DNA of 64,000 nt from Sphingobium sp. D43FB (GCF_002312805.1 NZ_NMUA01000010.1:62001-126000), one strand, 5' to 3'; positions 29,314-38,690 are shown, counted from the stretch's first letter. Made by a program: numbers and translations. Notes: generated by a model from the letters alone, not told the origin.

Positions 29314-30719
29314 GACCTGCCCCCCTCTATCGCTGGCGCGGGCGTTATGCCCGCGCTGCGGATTGGGCCATGCTCGACTGGCTCTGCACTTTCATGGGGC
29401 TGTGGCGGCTTGGCCATCAGCTTGAGGATGTACCAGCCTCCAGCCGCAAAAACCGAGAAGTACACGATGACGAAGGCCAACAGCGACACCCCCACCGCAG
29501 GCGCTGCAAGCGGCGAGACGGAGTCGCTCGTCCGCAACAGGCCATAAATGGTATAGGGCTGCCGTCCGACTTCGGTCGTCACCCAGCCTGCGATCACTGC
29601 GACGAACCCCGATGGACCAAGCACGACAGCTAATCGGTGGAGCAGCGGCCAGTCGTACAGCTTGCCCCTTGCCCGCGCGACAAGGCTGAGCAGACCAAGC
29701 GACAGCATCGCCAGGCCAATGGCGACCATGATGCGGAACGACCAGAAAACGATCCCGACGGGCGGTTGCTCATTCTGCGCGATCGTATCAAGCCCGGCAA
29801 GGGGCGCGTTCAGGTCATGCTTGAGAATCAGCGAGGAGAGCTTGGGGATCTCGACAGCATAATCGACCCGCTTTTCCTGCGAATTGGGGATACCGAACAA
29901 GATGAGCGGCGCGCCTGTGGGATGGCTGTCGAAATGCCCCTCCATCGCCATGACTTTGGCGGGTTGATGCTCGAGCGTGTTGATGCCGTGAAGGTCTCCG
30001 GCGAAAATCTGGACGGGGGCTACCAGCGCGGCCATCCACATCGCCATGGAGAACATGCGCCGCGCGCCGGGATTGGCGCGGTCCTTGAGGAGATGCCACG
30101 CGCCGACTGCGCCCACGACCATCGCGGTCGTCAAATAGGCCGCAATAACCGTATGTACGAGGCGATAGGGGAAGCTTGGGTTGAAGATGATCACAGCCCA
30201 GCTGGGTCCGGGAAGAAACTGGCCGTTTGCGCCTATTTCATATCCGACCGGCGTCTGCATCCAGCTGTTGACCGATAAAATCCAGAAGGCGGAAATGAAG
30301 GTTCCGGCCGCAACGGCGCAGGTGGCCGCGAAGTGCAACGCCTTTCCGACCTTGTTGATGCCAAAGAGCATGACCCCCAGGAAACCGGCTTCCAAGAAAA
30401 AGGCGGTGAGCACCTCATAAGCCATCAAGGGTCCGATCACCGGCCCTGCCCTGTCGCTGAACACCGACCAATTTGTGCCGAACTGGTAGGACATCACGAT
30501 ACCCGACACGACGCCCATAGCGAAGGTGATGGCGAAGATTTTGAGCCAGTAGCGATAGAGATTGGCGTAGATGCCATTCCCTGTCTTCAGCCACAGTCCC
30601 TCAAGGACCATGAGATAGCTGGCAAGACCGATCGAGAAAGAGGGGAAGATAAAATGAAAGCTGATGGTAAACGCAAATTGGGCTCGGGCGAGGATGACCG
30701 GATCAAGTGCGTCCCACAT
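29310..30719 (-). CDS. cydA: cytochrome bd ubiquinol oxidase subunit I
   Basis: Haem-bearing subunit of 469 residues, which with CydB reduces oxygen to water without pumping and supports growth at low oxygen or under cyanide and nitrosative stress. FTISFHFIFPSFSIGLA holds the haem b595/d ligand His. GDLHGINTLEHQPAKV and a short Q-loop (GIPNSQEKRVDYAVEIP) mark the CIO type. The ATG shares a TGATG overlap with a possible leader ORF (30719-30928). Confidence 0.93.
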   Translation of the reverse strand: MWDALDPVILARAQFAFTISFHFIFPSFSIGLASYLMVLEGLWLKTGNGIYANLYRYWLKIFAITFAMGVVSGIVMSYQFGTNWSVFSDRAGPVIGPLMAYEVLTAFFLEAGFLGVMLFGINKVGKALHFAATCAVAAGTFISAFWILSVNSWMQTPVGYEIGANGQFLPGPSWAVIIFNPSFPYRLVHTVIAAYLTTAMVVGAVGAWHLLKDRANPGARRMFSMAMWMAALVAPVQIFAGDLHGINTLEHQPAKVMAMEGHFDSHPTGAPLILFGIPNSQEKRVDYAVEIPKLSSLILKHDLNAPLAGLDTIAQNEQPPVGIVFWSFRIMVAIGLAMLSLGLLSLVARARGKLYDWPLLHRLAVVLGPSGFVAVIAGWVTTEVGRQPYTIYGLLRTSDSVSPLAAPAVGVSLLAFVIVYFSVFAAGGWYILKLMAKPPQPHESAEPVEHGPIRSAGITPAPAIEGGRS

Positions 30720-30928
30720 CAGCCCTGCGTTCCCAAAGGCTTGCTGCAGGCGGCCGCGGCCGTTGAAGCCAGATAACTCGATGATATTGTGAGCCGGTCA
30801 TGATGCAGCGTCAGACGGGTCGTTCCATAGCTCGACAGGCTCAACGGGCGATCGTCTATGGCAAAGCCATAAGCGCGGTTCGCTTTTGCAAGCGCAGCAC
30901 CGCAAGAGCGCCCCTGTCTTCGATCCAT
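30719..30928 (-). CDS. possible leader ORF coupled to cydA
   Basis: A 69-residue frame starting at ATG 30928, with GAGGG about 8 nt before it. Its TGA overlaps the cydA ATG (TGATG), the sort of arrangement used for translational coupling. The distance from the box at 31019 to this start (about 90 nt) matches the spacing at the other island genes, whereas cydA itself is about 300 nt away. The product has no family I recognise and no clear membrane segment. A long 5' UTR is the alternative. Confidence 0.35.
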   Translation of the reverse strand: MDRRQGRSCGAALAKANRAYGFAIDDRPLSLSSYGTTRLTLHHDRLTISSSYLASTAAAACSKPLGTQG

Positions 30929-31401
30929 CAAACTGCCCTCGCAAGTCAGCGGCGGTCGGTAATGGCACCGACCACATGACCCGATAGGGCTAAGTCAGAA
31001 CCCACAGTTGGGACAGGATCGGAAACTACGCATATTGGCCTACCGGGATTGTTGCGCGCCCCAAAAAAAAGGCCGGTCCGAAGACTAGCCTGTAAAAGTT
31101 TAGGAGAGGATGCCTGAAAGGCGCCCTCTTTGTGACCCAAAGGAAATATTGCTGCAAGTGCGAACGACTATTTGCGCCTGCAAATATTGCAACTGCGCCT
31201 TGGCGCATGCTTTCCGCTGCGGCCTCTGGAGCGATGCGGCAGCTCTGTCGCGGTGCCAAGACCGGCGGACTGGATAAGCGGGCGCAGGATCAGCGAGATA
31301 GACGGAGTGGGGGTTTTCCGACTCTACCCAGGATGGGGTTGGCTGCGGCACTGATACGGGCATGACCGACCGCGCCGAATTGGCGTTTCCTGGAGATGTC
31401 G
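30929..31401. other. intergenic region between cyd and the unknown gene
   Basis: About 470 bp. It contains the minus-strand regulatory box at 31019-31031. Short open frames elsewhere lack support. I see no FNR-type palindrome with correct spacing. Confidence 0.5.
30988..31031 (-). promoter_or_regulatory. FixJ-like box plus promoter, toward cyd
   Basis: Minus-strand 13-mer GCGTAGTTTCCGA at 31019-31031, one mismatch from GAGTAGTTTCCGA, followed by TCCTG. A -10-like TTAGCC lies at 30988-30993 (25 nt), with CTATCG just beyond as an alternative. Same orientation as cydAB and about 90 nt before the possible leader ORF. Confidence 0.55.
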
Positions 31402-31992
31402 ATGACCCAGCATATGCAGGATCTTGCCGGAGAGATTCTTCGACTCCAGGGTGAGCTGGACCGGGAGATTGAAGCGCGCCGCAAGCTTCTGGGCGTAAAG
31501 CTGGCTGCCGGGCTGGTCGGCTTCGAGCAGGGCGTGCTTTCAGAACAGCGCCTGCTGCGGACGAGGGTCTCGCACTTTCTCGCGCAATCGAGCTGCGCCA
31601 CGATGATTACCGCGCCGCTCATCTATTCACTGATTGTCCCGCTCATGCTTCTGGACGCCTGGGTCAGTATCTTTCAGGCCGTTTGCTTCCGTGTCTATGG
31701 GATCGAGCGGGTCCGGCGGGCCGATTTTATCGTCTTCGACAGGCAGCATCTTGCCTATCTGAACTGGATAGAAGCACTTAATTGCCTTTTCTGCGCTTAT
31801 GGCAATGGCCTCATCAGCTACGTCCGCGAGGTCAGCAGTCGCACCGAGCAATATTGGTGTCCGATCAAACATGCTCTGAAAATCCACGATCCGCACAAGC
31901 GCTACCATCAGTTCCTCGAATATGGCGACGCCGACGGATACCGGGCACGACTTGAAACCTTCCGTGACCAGTTGCGCGCGTCAGCAGACTGA
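31402..31992 (+). CDS. conserved protein of unknown function with Cys motifs
   Basis: A 196-residue protein with an N-terminal coiled-coil-like segment (about 10-45, ELDREIEARRKLLG), one or two hydrophobic helices (about 65-95, TMITAPLIYSLIVPLML) and a conserved-looking Cys-rich region: NCLFCAYGNGLISYVREV, then EQYWCPIKH. The last part ends FLEYGDADGYRARLE. I remember similar proteins in many proteobacteria, all of unknown function. ATG at 31402 has GGAG 6 nt upstream (31396 ATG abuts it). Coupled by TGATG to the next gene. The Cys pairs suggest a metal or disulfide; that is inference. Confidence 0.65.
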   Translation: MTQHMQDLAGEILRLQGELDREIEARRKLLGVKLAAGLVGFEQGVLSEQRLLRTRVSHFLAQSSCATMITAPLIYSLIVPLMLLDAWVSIFQAVCFRVYGIERVRRADFIVFDRQHLAYLNWIEALNCLFCAYGNGLISYVREVSSRTEQYWCPIKHALKIHDPHKRYHQFLEYGDADGYRARLETFRDQLRASAD

Positions 31993-33008
31993 TGGGAAAG
32001 GCGCTCCCGCCTAGAGGCAGTCGACACGGCCATATGGCAGGCTGGCTGTTCGGGCTTCTGGCTGTCGGCATGATAGTCTTCATGGTCCTTCATTTTGGAG
32101 ACCTCAAAAGCTTCGGGCGGATGCTTCAAAGCGCCCAGCCCCTTTGGCTTGTGGCCGCAGCCGGGCTGCAAGTGCTGACCTATGCCAGCGTTTCGATGGG
32201 CTGGAAGCTGGTCCTCGACAGGGCCGGCGCGCCCCTGCCCCTTTACCGGCTTTTACCAGTGGCACTGTCCAAGCTCTTTGCCGATGCGATGATCCCAGCC
32301 GCAGGAATGGGCGGAAATCTGCTGCTCGTAAACCGCCTGGTGAAGTTGGGAGTCCCCCGCGGAGCCGCGGTTGCCGCCCTCCTTATTTCGATGATGGGCT
32401 ATTATACCGTCTTCGCCCTCTTTGCGCTGGCCATGCTTTTTCTCCTGTGGATCCATGGCAAGGCGACGCCATTGCTCGTGGGTGTCGTGACAACTTTCCT
32501 GCTCGTTGCGCTGGCAATACCAAGCATGGCACTCTGGCTGCGGCGGCGGGGCAGTCATCCGTTATCGCCCTTCCTCGAACGTATCCCCGTCGTAAGCAGC
32601 CTGCTGCACGTGGTGGGCGAAGCGCCTGCCCGATTAATGGCGGACCGGCGCCTCATCCTTGGGGTGGGCGTATGCAATGGAGTCATCTTCCTGGCTGACT
32701 CAGCGACATTACAGGTCTGTCTCTTCTCGCTGGGCCATCCGGTAGGCTATAGCACCGCCTTTATCGCGATGATGGGCGCGTCAATCCTGGCTGCACTTGC
32801 CCCACTCCCCTTGGGATTAGGAAGTTTCGAGGCGGGATCAACGGCTATGCTCAGCATCCTCGGCGTTCCGCTTCCAGCGGCCCTTGCCGGCACTTTGCTC
32901 CTGCGCGGGTTTACCTTGTGGCTGCCGCTTCTTCCCGGCCTGGTGATGATGCGCGGGGCGCCCAGGCGCAAACCGCACGGCAGGCGCCCTCACCGCGCTG
33001 CTGAGTAG
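31992..33008 (+). CDS. LPG-synthase TM-region / UPF0104-like membrane protein
   Basis: A 338-residue integral membrane protein with about eight helices. It resembles the lysylphosphatidylglycerol synthetase transmembrane (flippase-like) family: DAMIPAAGMGGNLLLVNRLVKLGV and APLPLGLGSFEAGSTAML. No soluble LPG transferase domain follows, so lysylphosphatidylglycerol synthesis cannot be claimed; a lipid or isoprenoid transport role is possible. The start overlaps the upstream stop. The TAG stop lies inside the box at 33003. Confidence 0.7.
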   Translation: MGKALPPRGSRHGHMAGWLFGLLAVGMIVFMVLHFGDLKSFGRMLQSAQPLWLVAAAGLQVLTYASVSMGWKLVLDRAGAPLPLYRLLPVALSKLFADAMIPAAGMGGNLLLVNRLVKLGVPRGAAVAALLISMMGYYTVFALFALAMLFLLWIHGKATPLLVGVVTTFLLVALAIPSMALWLRRRGSHPLSPFLERIPVVSSLLHVVGEAPARLMADRRLILGVGVCNGVIFLADSATLQVCLFSLGHPVGYSTAFIAMMGASILAALAPLPLGLGSFEAGSTAMLSILGVPLPAALAGTLLLRGFTLWLPLLPGLVMMRGAPRRKPHGRRPHRAAE

Positions 33009-33046
33009 TTTCCGAGCCTGACGCCAACCCGTTTTCAAGAGCAACT
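33003..33046 (+). promoter_or_regulatory. FixJ-like box plus promoter, upstream of the USP gene
   Basis: GAGTAGTTTCCGA at 33003-33015 followed by GCCTG and a -10-like GCAACT at 33041-33046. The box overlaps the stop codon of the upstream gene (TAG 33006-33008). The USP start is 112 nt downstream. Confidence 0.7.
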
Positions 33047-33127
33047 GCTGGATATGGCGCCAAACCACAATCCTGCCGCCACCCATCAGCGCCGCCAACC
33101 CAAAGCGCTATTCCAGGGAGACGGATG

Positions 33128-33952
33128 ATGACCTACAAGACACTTTTGGCCCATCTTGACCTTAGTCAGTCCAATGCGGAACTGCTCCGCGTGGCAGCTG
33201 ATTTGGGTGAAAGGTTCGATGCCCGCCTTGTCGGGATCGCCGCCTGCCAGCCCATGCAACTCGCCTATGGCGATGGCCTTGCGAGCGGCGAAGTCATGGC
33301 CGCCTGCAGGGATGAACTGGAGTCCGAACTGCGCCGAGCCGAAGCAGAGTTCCGTCAAGCCTTGAAAGCCTATCAGGCACCGCTGGAATGGCGTTCGACC
33401 TATACCACGGACGCGCTCCCCTATTATGTGGCGAGCGAGGCGCGTTGCGCGGATCTGGTGGTCACCAGCCTTGCTACGGCCGACGCTCTCGACTCCTCCC
33501 GTCACGCGAGTGTCGGCGATCTTGTGATGCGCGCAGGCCGACCTGTCCTGGTCGTGCCGTTAACCGCCGCCCGTCTGCCCTTCGAAAAAATCGTCATTGC
33601 CTGGAAAGATACACGCGAAGCCCGGCGCGCCGTGGCGGACGCGCTACCGCTTCTCGCCATGGCAAGCCAGATCACCATCGTTGAAATCGCGCCTGACCCG
33701 GATCTCCCGAGCGCGCTCGGACGCGTACAGGATGTCGCCGCCTCGCTGATGCTGCACGGCATCAAGGCAGACCCGTTGGCGGTGGTTTCGCGCGGCGCAG
33801 ATGCAAGCCGCCTTGCCGGGATATTGGAGGAGCAGGATGCCGACCTCGTCGTTTCTGGAGCCTATGGCCACAGTCGGCTGCGCGAATGGGCATTTGGCGG
33901 CGTGACCCATGACATACTCAAGGGTGGTCGATGCGCCCTGCTTTCCCACTAG
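33128..33952 (+). CDS. tandem universal stress protein
   Basis: A 274-residue protein with two UspA-like domains (about 1-145 and 150-274). The second carries the ATP-binding pattern GAYGHSRLREWAFGGVT; in the first the motif is degenerate (SRHASVGDLVMRAGRPVLVVP). ATG at 33128 is 7 nt after GGGAG; 33125 is alternative. Such tandem USPs are induced by low oxygen in several bacteria. It is followed 15 bp later by an alcohol dehydrogenase, probably cotranscribed. Confidence 0.88.
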   Translation: MTYKTLLAHLDLSQSNAELLRVAADLGERFDARLVGIAACQPMQLAYGDGLASGEVMAACRDELESELRRAEAEFRQALKAYQAPLEWRSTYTTDALPYYVASEARCADLVVTSLATADALDSSRHASVGDLVMRAGRPVLVVPLTAARLPFEKIVIAWKDTREARRAVADALPLLAMASQITIVEIAPDPDLPSALGRVQDVAASLMLHGIKADPLAVVSRGADASRLAGILEEQDADLVVSGAYGHSRLREWAFGGVTHDILKGGRCALLSH

Positions 33953-33967
33953 CCAGGCGCAATTCCC

Positions 33968-34951
33968 ATGCACGCTATGGTGATGAACAAGATCGGCGGC
34001 CCCCTGCTCTGGACCGAACTGGCCGACCGACATCCTGGGCCAGGCCAGATCAGGGTGAAGATCGGAGCATGTGGCGTGTGCAGAACCGATCTCCATGTGC
34101 TGGACGGCCAATTGCCTGAGCAGCCTCTTTCCATTATCCCGGGACATGAGATCATAGGACGGATCGATGCCACCGGCGAAGGCGTCGATGACCTAAGGGT
34201 GGGGGAGCGTGTCGGTATTCCCTGGCTGGGGCACACATGCGGCACCTGCCCTTATTGCATCGATCATCGCGAAAATCTGTGCGATGCCCCGCTCTTCACC
34301 GGCTATACCCGCGACGGCGGCTTTGCGACGCAAGTCGTCGCAGACGCACGGTTCGCGTTTCCGCTCGGAGAAAGGGGCGAAGATATCGCGCTGGCGCCCC
34401 TCCTGTGTGCCGGGCTTATCGGCTGGCGCTCGCTGGTTATGGCAGGTGATGGCCAGCGGGTCGGGCTTTACGGCTTTGGCGCAGCGGCGCACATCATCGC
34501 CCAGGTCGCTTCATGGCAAGGCCGATTGATTTATGCCTTCACAAGGCCAGGCGACCTGGCCGCGCAGAACTTCGCCCGGGGGCTTGGCGCTGTCTGGGCT
34601 GGTGGCTCCAATGAGGTTCCGCCCGAACCGCTCGACGCCGCCATCATCTACGCGACTGTAGGCGAGGTTGTGCCGCTTGCGCTGAAGGCTGTCCGCAAGG
34701 GTGGGATCGTGGTGTGCGCAGGCATTCACATGAGCGATATCCCGGGCTTCCCCTATGCGCTTCTGTGGGAAGAGCGGCGGCTTGTTTCGGTTGCCAATCT
34801 CACCCGCCAGGATGGTCTGGACTTTCTCGCGCTCGCGCCCAAAATCGGGATCGTAACCCATACGACCAGCTACCCACTGCAAAAAGCGAACGAGGCCCTG
34901 GCCGATTTGCGCGCAGGTCGTTTCGAGGGTGCCGCCGTCCTTGTCCCTTAA
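33968..34951 (+). CDS. zinc-dependent alcohol dehydrogenase
   Basis: A 327-residue MDR alcohol dehydrogenase, somewhat short. Catalytic zinc ligands are visible (GACGVCRTDLHVL with Cys, GHEIIG with His) and the structural zinc Cys series is in CGTCPYC and ENLC. The nucleotide fold carries GLYGFGAAAH in place of the usual GAGGLG. Similar to AdhA-type enzymes. It follows USP with a 15-bp gap. It may regenerate NAD+ by reducing aldehydes; that is inferred from context. Confidence 0.85.
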   Translation: MHAMVMNKIGGPLLWTELADRHPGPGQIRVKIGACGVCRTDLHVLDGQLPEQPLSIIPGHEIIGRIDATGEGVDDLRVGERVGIPWLGHTCGTCPYCIDHRENLCDAPLFTGYTRDGGFATQVVADARFAFPLGERGEDIALAPLLCAGLIGWRSLVMAGDGQRVGLYGFGAAAHIIAQVASWQGRLIYAFTRPGDLAAQNFARGLGAVWAGGSNEVPPEPLDAAIIYATVGEVVPLALKAVRKGGIVVCAGIHMSDIPGFPYALLWEERRLVSVANLTRQDGLDFLALAPKIGIVTHTTSYPLQKANEALADLRAGRFEGAAVLVP

Positions 34952-35013
34952 GGGCTGCCGTCAAGGCCATCGCCGCTGCGGTGCCCGCGACCCTTCATGT
35001 GCCTGGCACTGCT

Positions 35014-35057
35014 AGGTAGTTTCCGATCCTGCCGACGCCTCTCCATGAGCCTAATAT
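35014..35057 (+). promoter_or_regulatory. FixJ-like box plus promoter, upstream of the BON gene
   Basis: AGGTAGTTTCCGA at 35014-35026 (one mismatch), TCCTG after it, and a -10-like TAATAT at 35052-35057 (25 nt). This is one of the two best -10 matches of the series. The BON start is 155 nt downstream. Confidence 0.65.
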
Positions 35058-35181
35058 CCTGTGACTGGATCGAGCGGCTGCAACGACACAGCGCTCAAAC
35101 GGTCGCTTCCAGATCACCGTGCCCCAAAGCCCTGCGGCCAGTCGCCGCACCGGTTTAGCCTGCCAAGAACCAGGAGAATGT

Positions 35182-35833
35182 ATGTCCCAGGATCGTCAAC
35201 TTCAGCAAGCCGTCCTCGCCGAATTTCTGTGGGAACCCAGCATCACGGCCGCCGCATATCGGTGTGACGGCCAGTGATGGCGTCGTTACGCTGACCGGCC
35301 ATGTACCGGCCTATTTCGAGAAACACGCGGCCGAAAAGGCAGCCGCGCGCGTGAAGGGCGTCAGGGCCGTAGTCCAGGAGCTTGAAGTCAAACTCGCCTT
35401 CCCGACTGCGCGCACCGATGAGGATATCGCGCATGCGGCCATCGACCGGCTTTCCTGGGAAGTCACCATCCCGCGCGATGCGATCAAGGTAGAGGTCGAA
35501 AAGGGCTGGATCACGCTGACCGGCGAAGTCGCCTGGCACTATCAGAAGGATGCCGCCGAGCGAATGATCCGTGGCCTCCATGGCGTCGTCGGTGTCTCCA
35601 ATCAGACCACAGTCAAGCCGCGCGTCAATATCACCGACATCGGCCGTGACATCGGCGTTGCGCTCCACCGCTCCTGGCTCGACCCCAAGACGATCAACGT
35701 CAGCGCCGATGGTGGCAAGGTCAAGCTGACGGGCACCGTCCATACGCTGAACGATCGCTGGTCGGCAGGATCGGCCGCATGGGGATCGCCCGGCACAACC
35801 GCCGTAGAGAATGACCTCATCGTCGTTGGCTGA
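35182..35833 (+). pseudogene. BON-domain (OsmY-like) protein, frameshifted
   Basis: OsmY-like envelope/periplasmic stress protein with BON domains. It begins MSQDRQLQQAVLAEFLWEPS (ATG 35182, preceded by GGAGAATGT). Near 35254 an extra G in GCCGCCGCATATC shifts the frame. Without it the protein reads ITAAHIGVTASDGVVTLTGH and runs to 35833 with three BON units (ending in AWGSPGTTAVENDLIVV). A GTG at 35264 could start a truncated product. A sequencing error is possible. Confidence 0.75.
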
Positions 35834-35915
35834 TCGCAATCAGTCCCGCCGGCTCCAAAATGGAGCTGGCGGGCGCTGCGTTTCACAGACAGATCAACTT
35901 CCAGAAGGCTTCAAT

Positions 35916-37016
35916 ATGGCGGTGCACCGGCGTGAGGTCCTGATAGGCGGTGGGGCCGTCGCCCTTGCGATGGCTGGCGCGACCCTGGCCGGCCTGCACG
36001 GCATGGGGTCGATGGCCGAATATGATGCTGTCGTCGGCGCGTCCCGCAGGGCGCTTGGCAAACATCCGGGCCTTCGAGATATACTGCGCTTTGCGACGCT
36101 CGCACCGAACGGTCACAACACGCAGCCATGGCGCTTTCGCGTCGCCTCCGATCGCATCGAAATGGCACCCGACTTCATGCGGCGCACGCCAGTGGTCGAT
36201 CCGGACGATCACCATATTTTCGTCAGTCTGGGGTGTGCGGCAGAGAATCTGTGCCTCGCTGCAGCTGCGGGCGGATATGTCGCAGACATGGGATGGACTG
36301 GCCGGACCGACGGGTCGATTGCATTCCCCATCCGGTCAGGCACCCCCAGGGACAGCACCCTGTTTCAAGCCATAGCTCATCGCCAGTCTACACGCGGCCC
36401 CTATGACGCAAAGCCGATGCAGGTCTCTGAACTCAATCTGTTGGCTTCAGCGGCCCGGACAACCGGCGTCGATTTAGTCCTGATCACGCAGCGAGAGGGC
36501 ATTGACCAGGTTCGCGATCTGGTAGTGGCAGGAAATACGGCGCAGATGAACGATCGCGCCTTCCGGCGCGAACTTCTGCATTGGCTGAGGTTCAATGCCC
36601 GGGACGCGATCCACGCTGGCGATGGCATGTTCAGTGCTGGAAGTGGCGCTGCCGCGGTTCCTTCATGGGCGGGCCCTTTTCTCTTCGAGCAGTTCATCAC
36701 CGCGCAGAGCGAAAATAAACACTATGCCTCATATCTTGACTCATCATCTGGTGTTGCGATCTTCGTAGGTGCCCACGCCGATCCCCGGCACTGGGTACAA
36801 GTCGGGCGTGCATGCCAGCGTTTTGCGCTTCAGGCGACCGCCCTTGGCCTGAAATGCGCTTTCATAAATCAGCCGGTCGAGGTAGCAAGTCTGCGGCCAG
36901 AACTGGCGTCATTGGTCGGCGCGAAGGGGTATCGGCCCGACATCGTCATGCGCTTTGGTCGGGGACCCGCATTGCCCTTCTCTGCACGGCGCGCGACCGC
37001 TACCCTGCTCGCCTGA
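35916..37016 (+). CDS. Acg-family FMN-binding nitroreductase-like protein
   Basis: A 366-residue protein of the Acg/nitroreductase superfamily. ATAPNGHNTQPW-like motif (LAPNGHNTQPWRFRV) and HRQSTRGPYDAKP (residues about 65 and 155) are the usual FMN-fold landmarks. The N-terminus MAVHRREVLIGGGAV has a twin-arginine-like RR plus hydrophobic region, suggesting export or anchoring. ATG at 35916, with AGAAGG 7-9 nt upstream; the longer frame from 35811 covers the BON end. Acg is DosR-controlled in mycobacteria. It lies 82 bp after the BON gene. Confidence 0.8.
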   Translation: MAVHRREVLIGGGAVALAMAGATLAGLHGMGSMAEYDAVVGASRRALGKHPGLRDILRFATLAPNGHNTQPWRFRVASDRIEMAPDFMRRTPVVDPDDHHIFVSLGCAAENLCLAAAAGGYVADMGWTGRTDGSIAFPIRSGTPRDSTLFQAIAHRQSTRGPYDAKPMQVSELNLLASAARTTGVDLVLITQREGIDQVRDLVVAGNTAQMNDRAFRRELLHWLRFNARDAIHAGDGMFSAGSGAAAVPSWAGPFLFEQFITAQSENKHYASYLDSSSGVAIFVGAHADPRHWVQVGRACQRFALQATALGLKCAFINQPVEVASLRPELASLVGAKGYRPDIVMRFGRGPALPFSARRATATLLA

Positions 37017-37035
37017 CGATGGGCGGCCTTGGCCT

Positions 37036-37665
37036 TCAACCCGGATTGCGATAATCGAGCCTTGCGGTCGGCACGATATTCCAGCGTGTTATGACCGGAA
37101 TGTTGGGATGTCCCGGCTTTGGTCCAAGGATACTCAAAGAGGCGGGATCGAGCGCGAAATGCTCACCTTGTGCGCCCGCCATACGGGCCCAACGGGCCGC
37201 CAACACGCAGCCATATTGGCCATGCGAGAAGAGCGCGATATTCCCATCCAAAACGCACAGTCGCAAAAGCAGTCGATCTACGCGCAGCACGACATCATCA
37301 AGGGCTTCCCCACCTGGGCATCCATCCCGAAACACACTCCACCCTGGCCTCTTCTTGCGGATGTCGGCGGTGAGCTGGCCTTCATAATCGCCATAATCCC
37401 ACTCTGCGAGATCTTCCTCGATGGTCGCAGGCCCGCCGCACCCTGACAGGTCGCACGTCCGGCGCGCCCGCTGCCGGGGACTGGCAAATATGTGCGAGAA
37501 CGGCACATGAGCGAGCAAGGGTGCCATGTCTCGCGCCATCGCCTCGCCATGCGTGGTCAAGGGGATGTCGGTGCGGCCCGTATGCTGGCCGGACAAGGAC
37601 CATGCGGTTTCGCCGTGCCGGATAAGATAAAGGGTCGGAAGCGCCGCTTCCCTCGCGCCGTTCAT
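37036..37665 (-). CDS. histidine phosphatase (PGM family)
   Basis: A 209-residue phosphatase/mutase-like protein with LYLIRHGETAWSLSGQHTGRTDIPLT (catalytic RHG) and FSHGQYG (second catalytic His). ATG at 37665 overlaps the aldolase TGA (TGATG). Third gene of the xfp-fba operon. The small size favours a cofactor-dependent mutase or sugar-phosphate phosphatase; the exact substrate is unknown. Confidence 0.8.
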   Translation of the reverse strand: MNGAREAALPTLYLIRHGETAWSLSGQHTGRTDIPLTTHGEAMARDMAPLLAHVPFSHIFASPRQRARRTCDLSGCGGPATIEEDLAEWDYGDYEGQLTADIRKKRPGWSVFRDGCPGGEALDDVVLRVDRLLLRLCVLDGNIALFSHGQYGCVLAARWARMAGAQGEHFALDPASLSILGPKPGHPNIPVITRWNIVPTARLDYRNPG

Positions 37666-38690
37666 CAAGGTGTCACATCGGTCGATGCAACATAGGCACC
37701 GCTCCGTGCCGCGCGGTTGCATCGGGCGCGCTCAGCGAGAGAGGCTTGGGCGAGCCCGCTGTTTGCGTCTTGGCCTCCCCACAATGCAAGAGCGGGCTGC
37801 TGGATTGCCCGACCATAGGAAAAGCCAAGTGGCCAGGGGAGCTTGGTCGCAGATGGTGCATTCAGGGCGTTGAGGCGGGCGGAAGCCAGTTCCGGCGACT
37901 GGCCCCCAGAGAGAAAGGCGATCCCGGGTACGGCCGCCGGCACGCTGCGCAAGAGGCAGGTCACAGTTTCGTCCACGATCCTGTCGAGCGTTGCCTGATC
38001 GACGCATTCCGATCCGGCGAGAACCATGTTAGGCTTCAGGATCATGCCCTCGAGCAAGACACGCTGGGCCGACAATTGGCTGAAGACCGTTTCCAGGATC
38101 GTCTGGCTGAGCTTGCCGCAATATTCGATATCATGGTCGCCCGCCATCAGCAGTTCAGGTTCAACGATGGGGACAAGCCCCGCTTCCTGGCAGAGCGCCG
38201 CATAGCGGCCCAGCGCGTGGGCATTGGCCTTGATGCAGGCGGGGCTGGGCGTGCCATCCTCGGCACTGAAGACCGCCCGCCATTTGGCAAAGCGCGCGCC
38301 AAGCGTGGCATAGGCCTGTAGCCGGTCGCGCAGTCCATCCAGTCCTTCGGTGATAGTTTCGCCCGGAAAGCCGGCGAGCGCCTTTGCGCCGGTATCCACC
38401 TTGATGCCGACCAGAATGCCGGCGCTGGCGAGCACATCGACGAACGCACGCCCGTCGGCCGTCGCCTGATGGATGGTTTCATCATACAGGATGACACCGC
38501 TTATCGATTGGGAAAGGTCGGGCGTGGCGATGATAAGTTCGCGCCATCGCCGTCTGCTTTCCGCACTTTGCGCGATACCAAGCGCAGCAAAGCGCTGGTT
38601 GCAGGTGCCGACACTCTCGTCGATCGCGAGCAGCCCTTTGTCGTTTGCCATGAGCTGTGCGGCGATGCCGGCCAAAGTCCCGGAGTTCAT
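37665..38690 (-). CDS. class I fructose-1,6-bisphosphate aldolase
   Basis: A 341-residue Schiff-base aldolase. [38 protein letters not shown], and IVEPELL with [10 protein letters not shown] (Lys-forming site) give the class I family. It would interconvert fructose-1,6-bisphosphate with triose phosphates. It overlaps the phosphoketolase stop by ATGA and the phosphatase start by TGATG, so the three form a tight operon. Confidence 0.9.
   Translation of the reverse strand: MNSGTLAGIAAQLMANDKGLLAIDESVGTCNQRFAALGIAQSAESRRRWRELIIATPDLSQSISGVILYDETIHQATADGRAFVDVLASAGILVGIKVDTGAKALAGFPGETITEGLDGLRDRLQAYATLGARFAKWRAVFSAEDGTPSPACIKANAHALGRYAALCQEAGLVPIVEPELLMAGDHDIEYCGKLSQTILETVFSQLSAQRVLLEGMILKPNMVLAGSECVDQATLDRIVDETVTCLLRSVPAAVPGIAFLSGGQSPELASARLNALNAPSATKLPWPLGFSYGRAIQQPALALWGGQDANSGLAQASLAERARCNRAARSGAYVASTDVTP

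Noticed and set aside
30916..30936. FNR/FixK-like palindrome near 30920 upstream of cyd
   Set aside because: Half-sites resembling TCGAT and ATCAA are separated by 2 bp instead of 4, so it does not fit the TTGAT-N4-ATCAA consensus.
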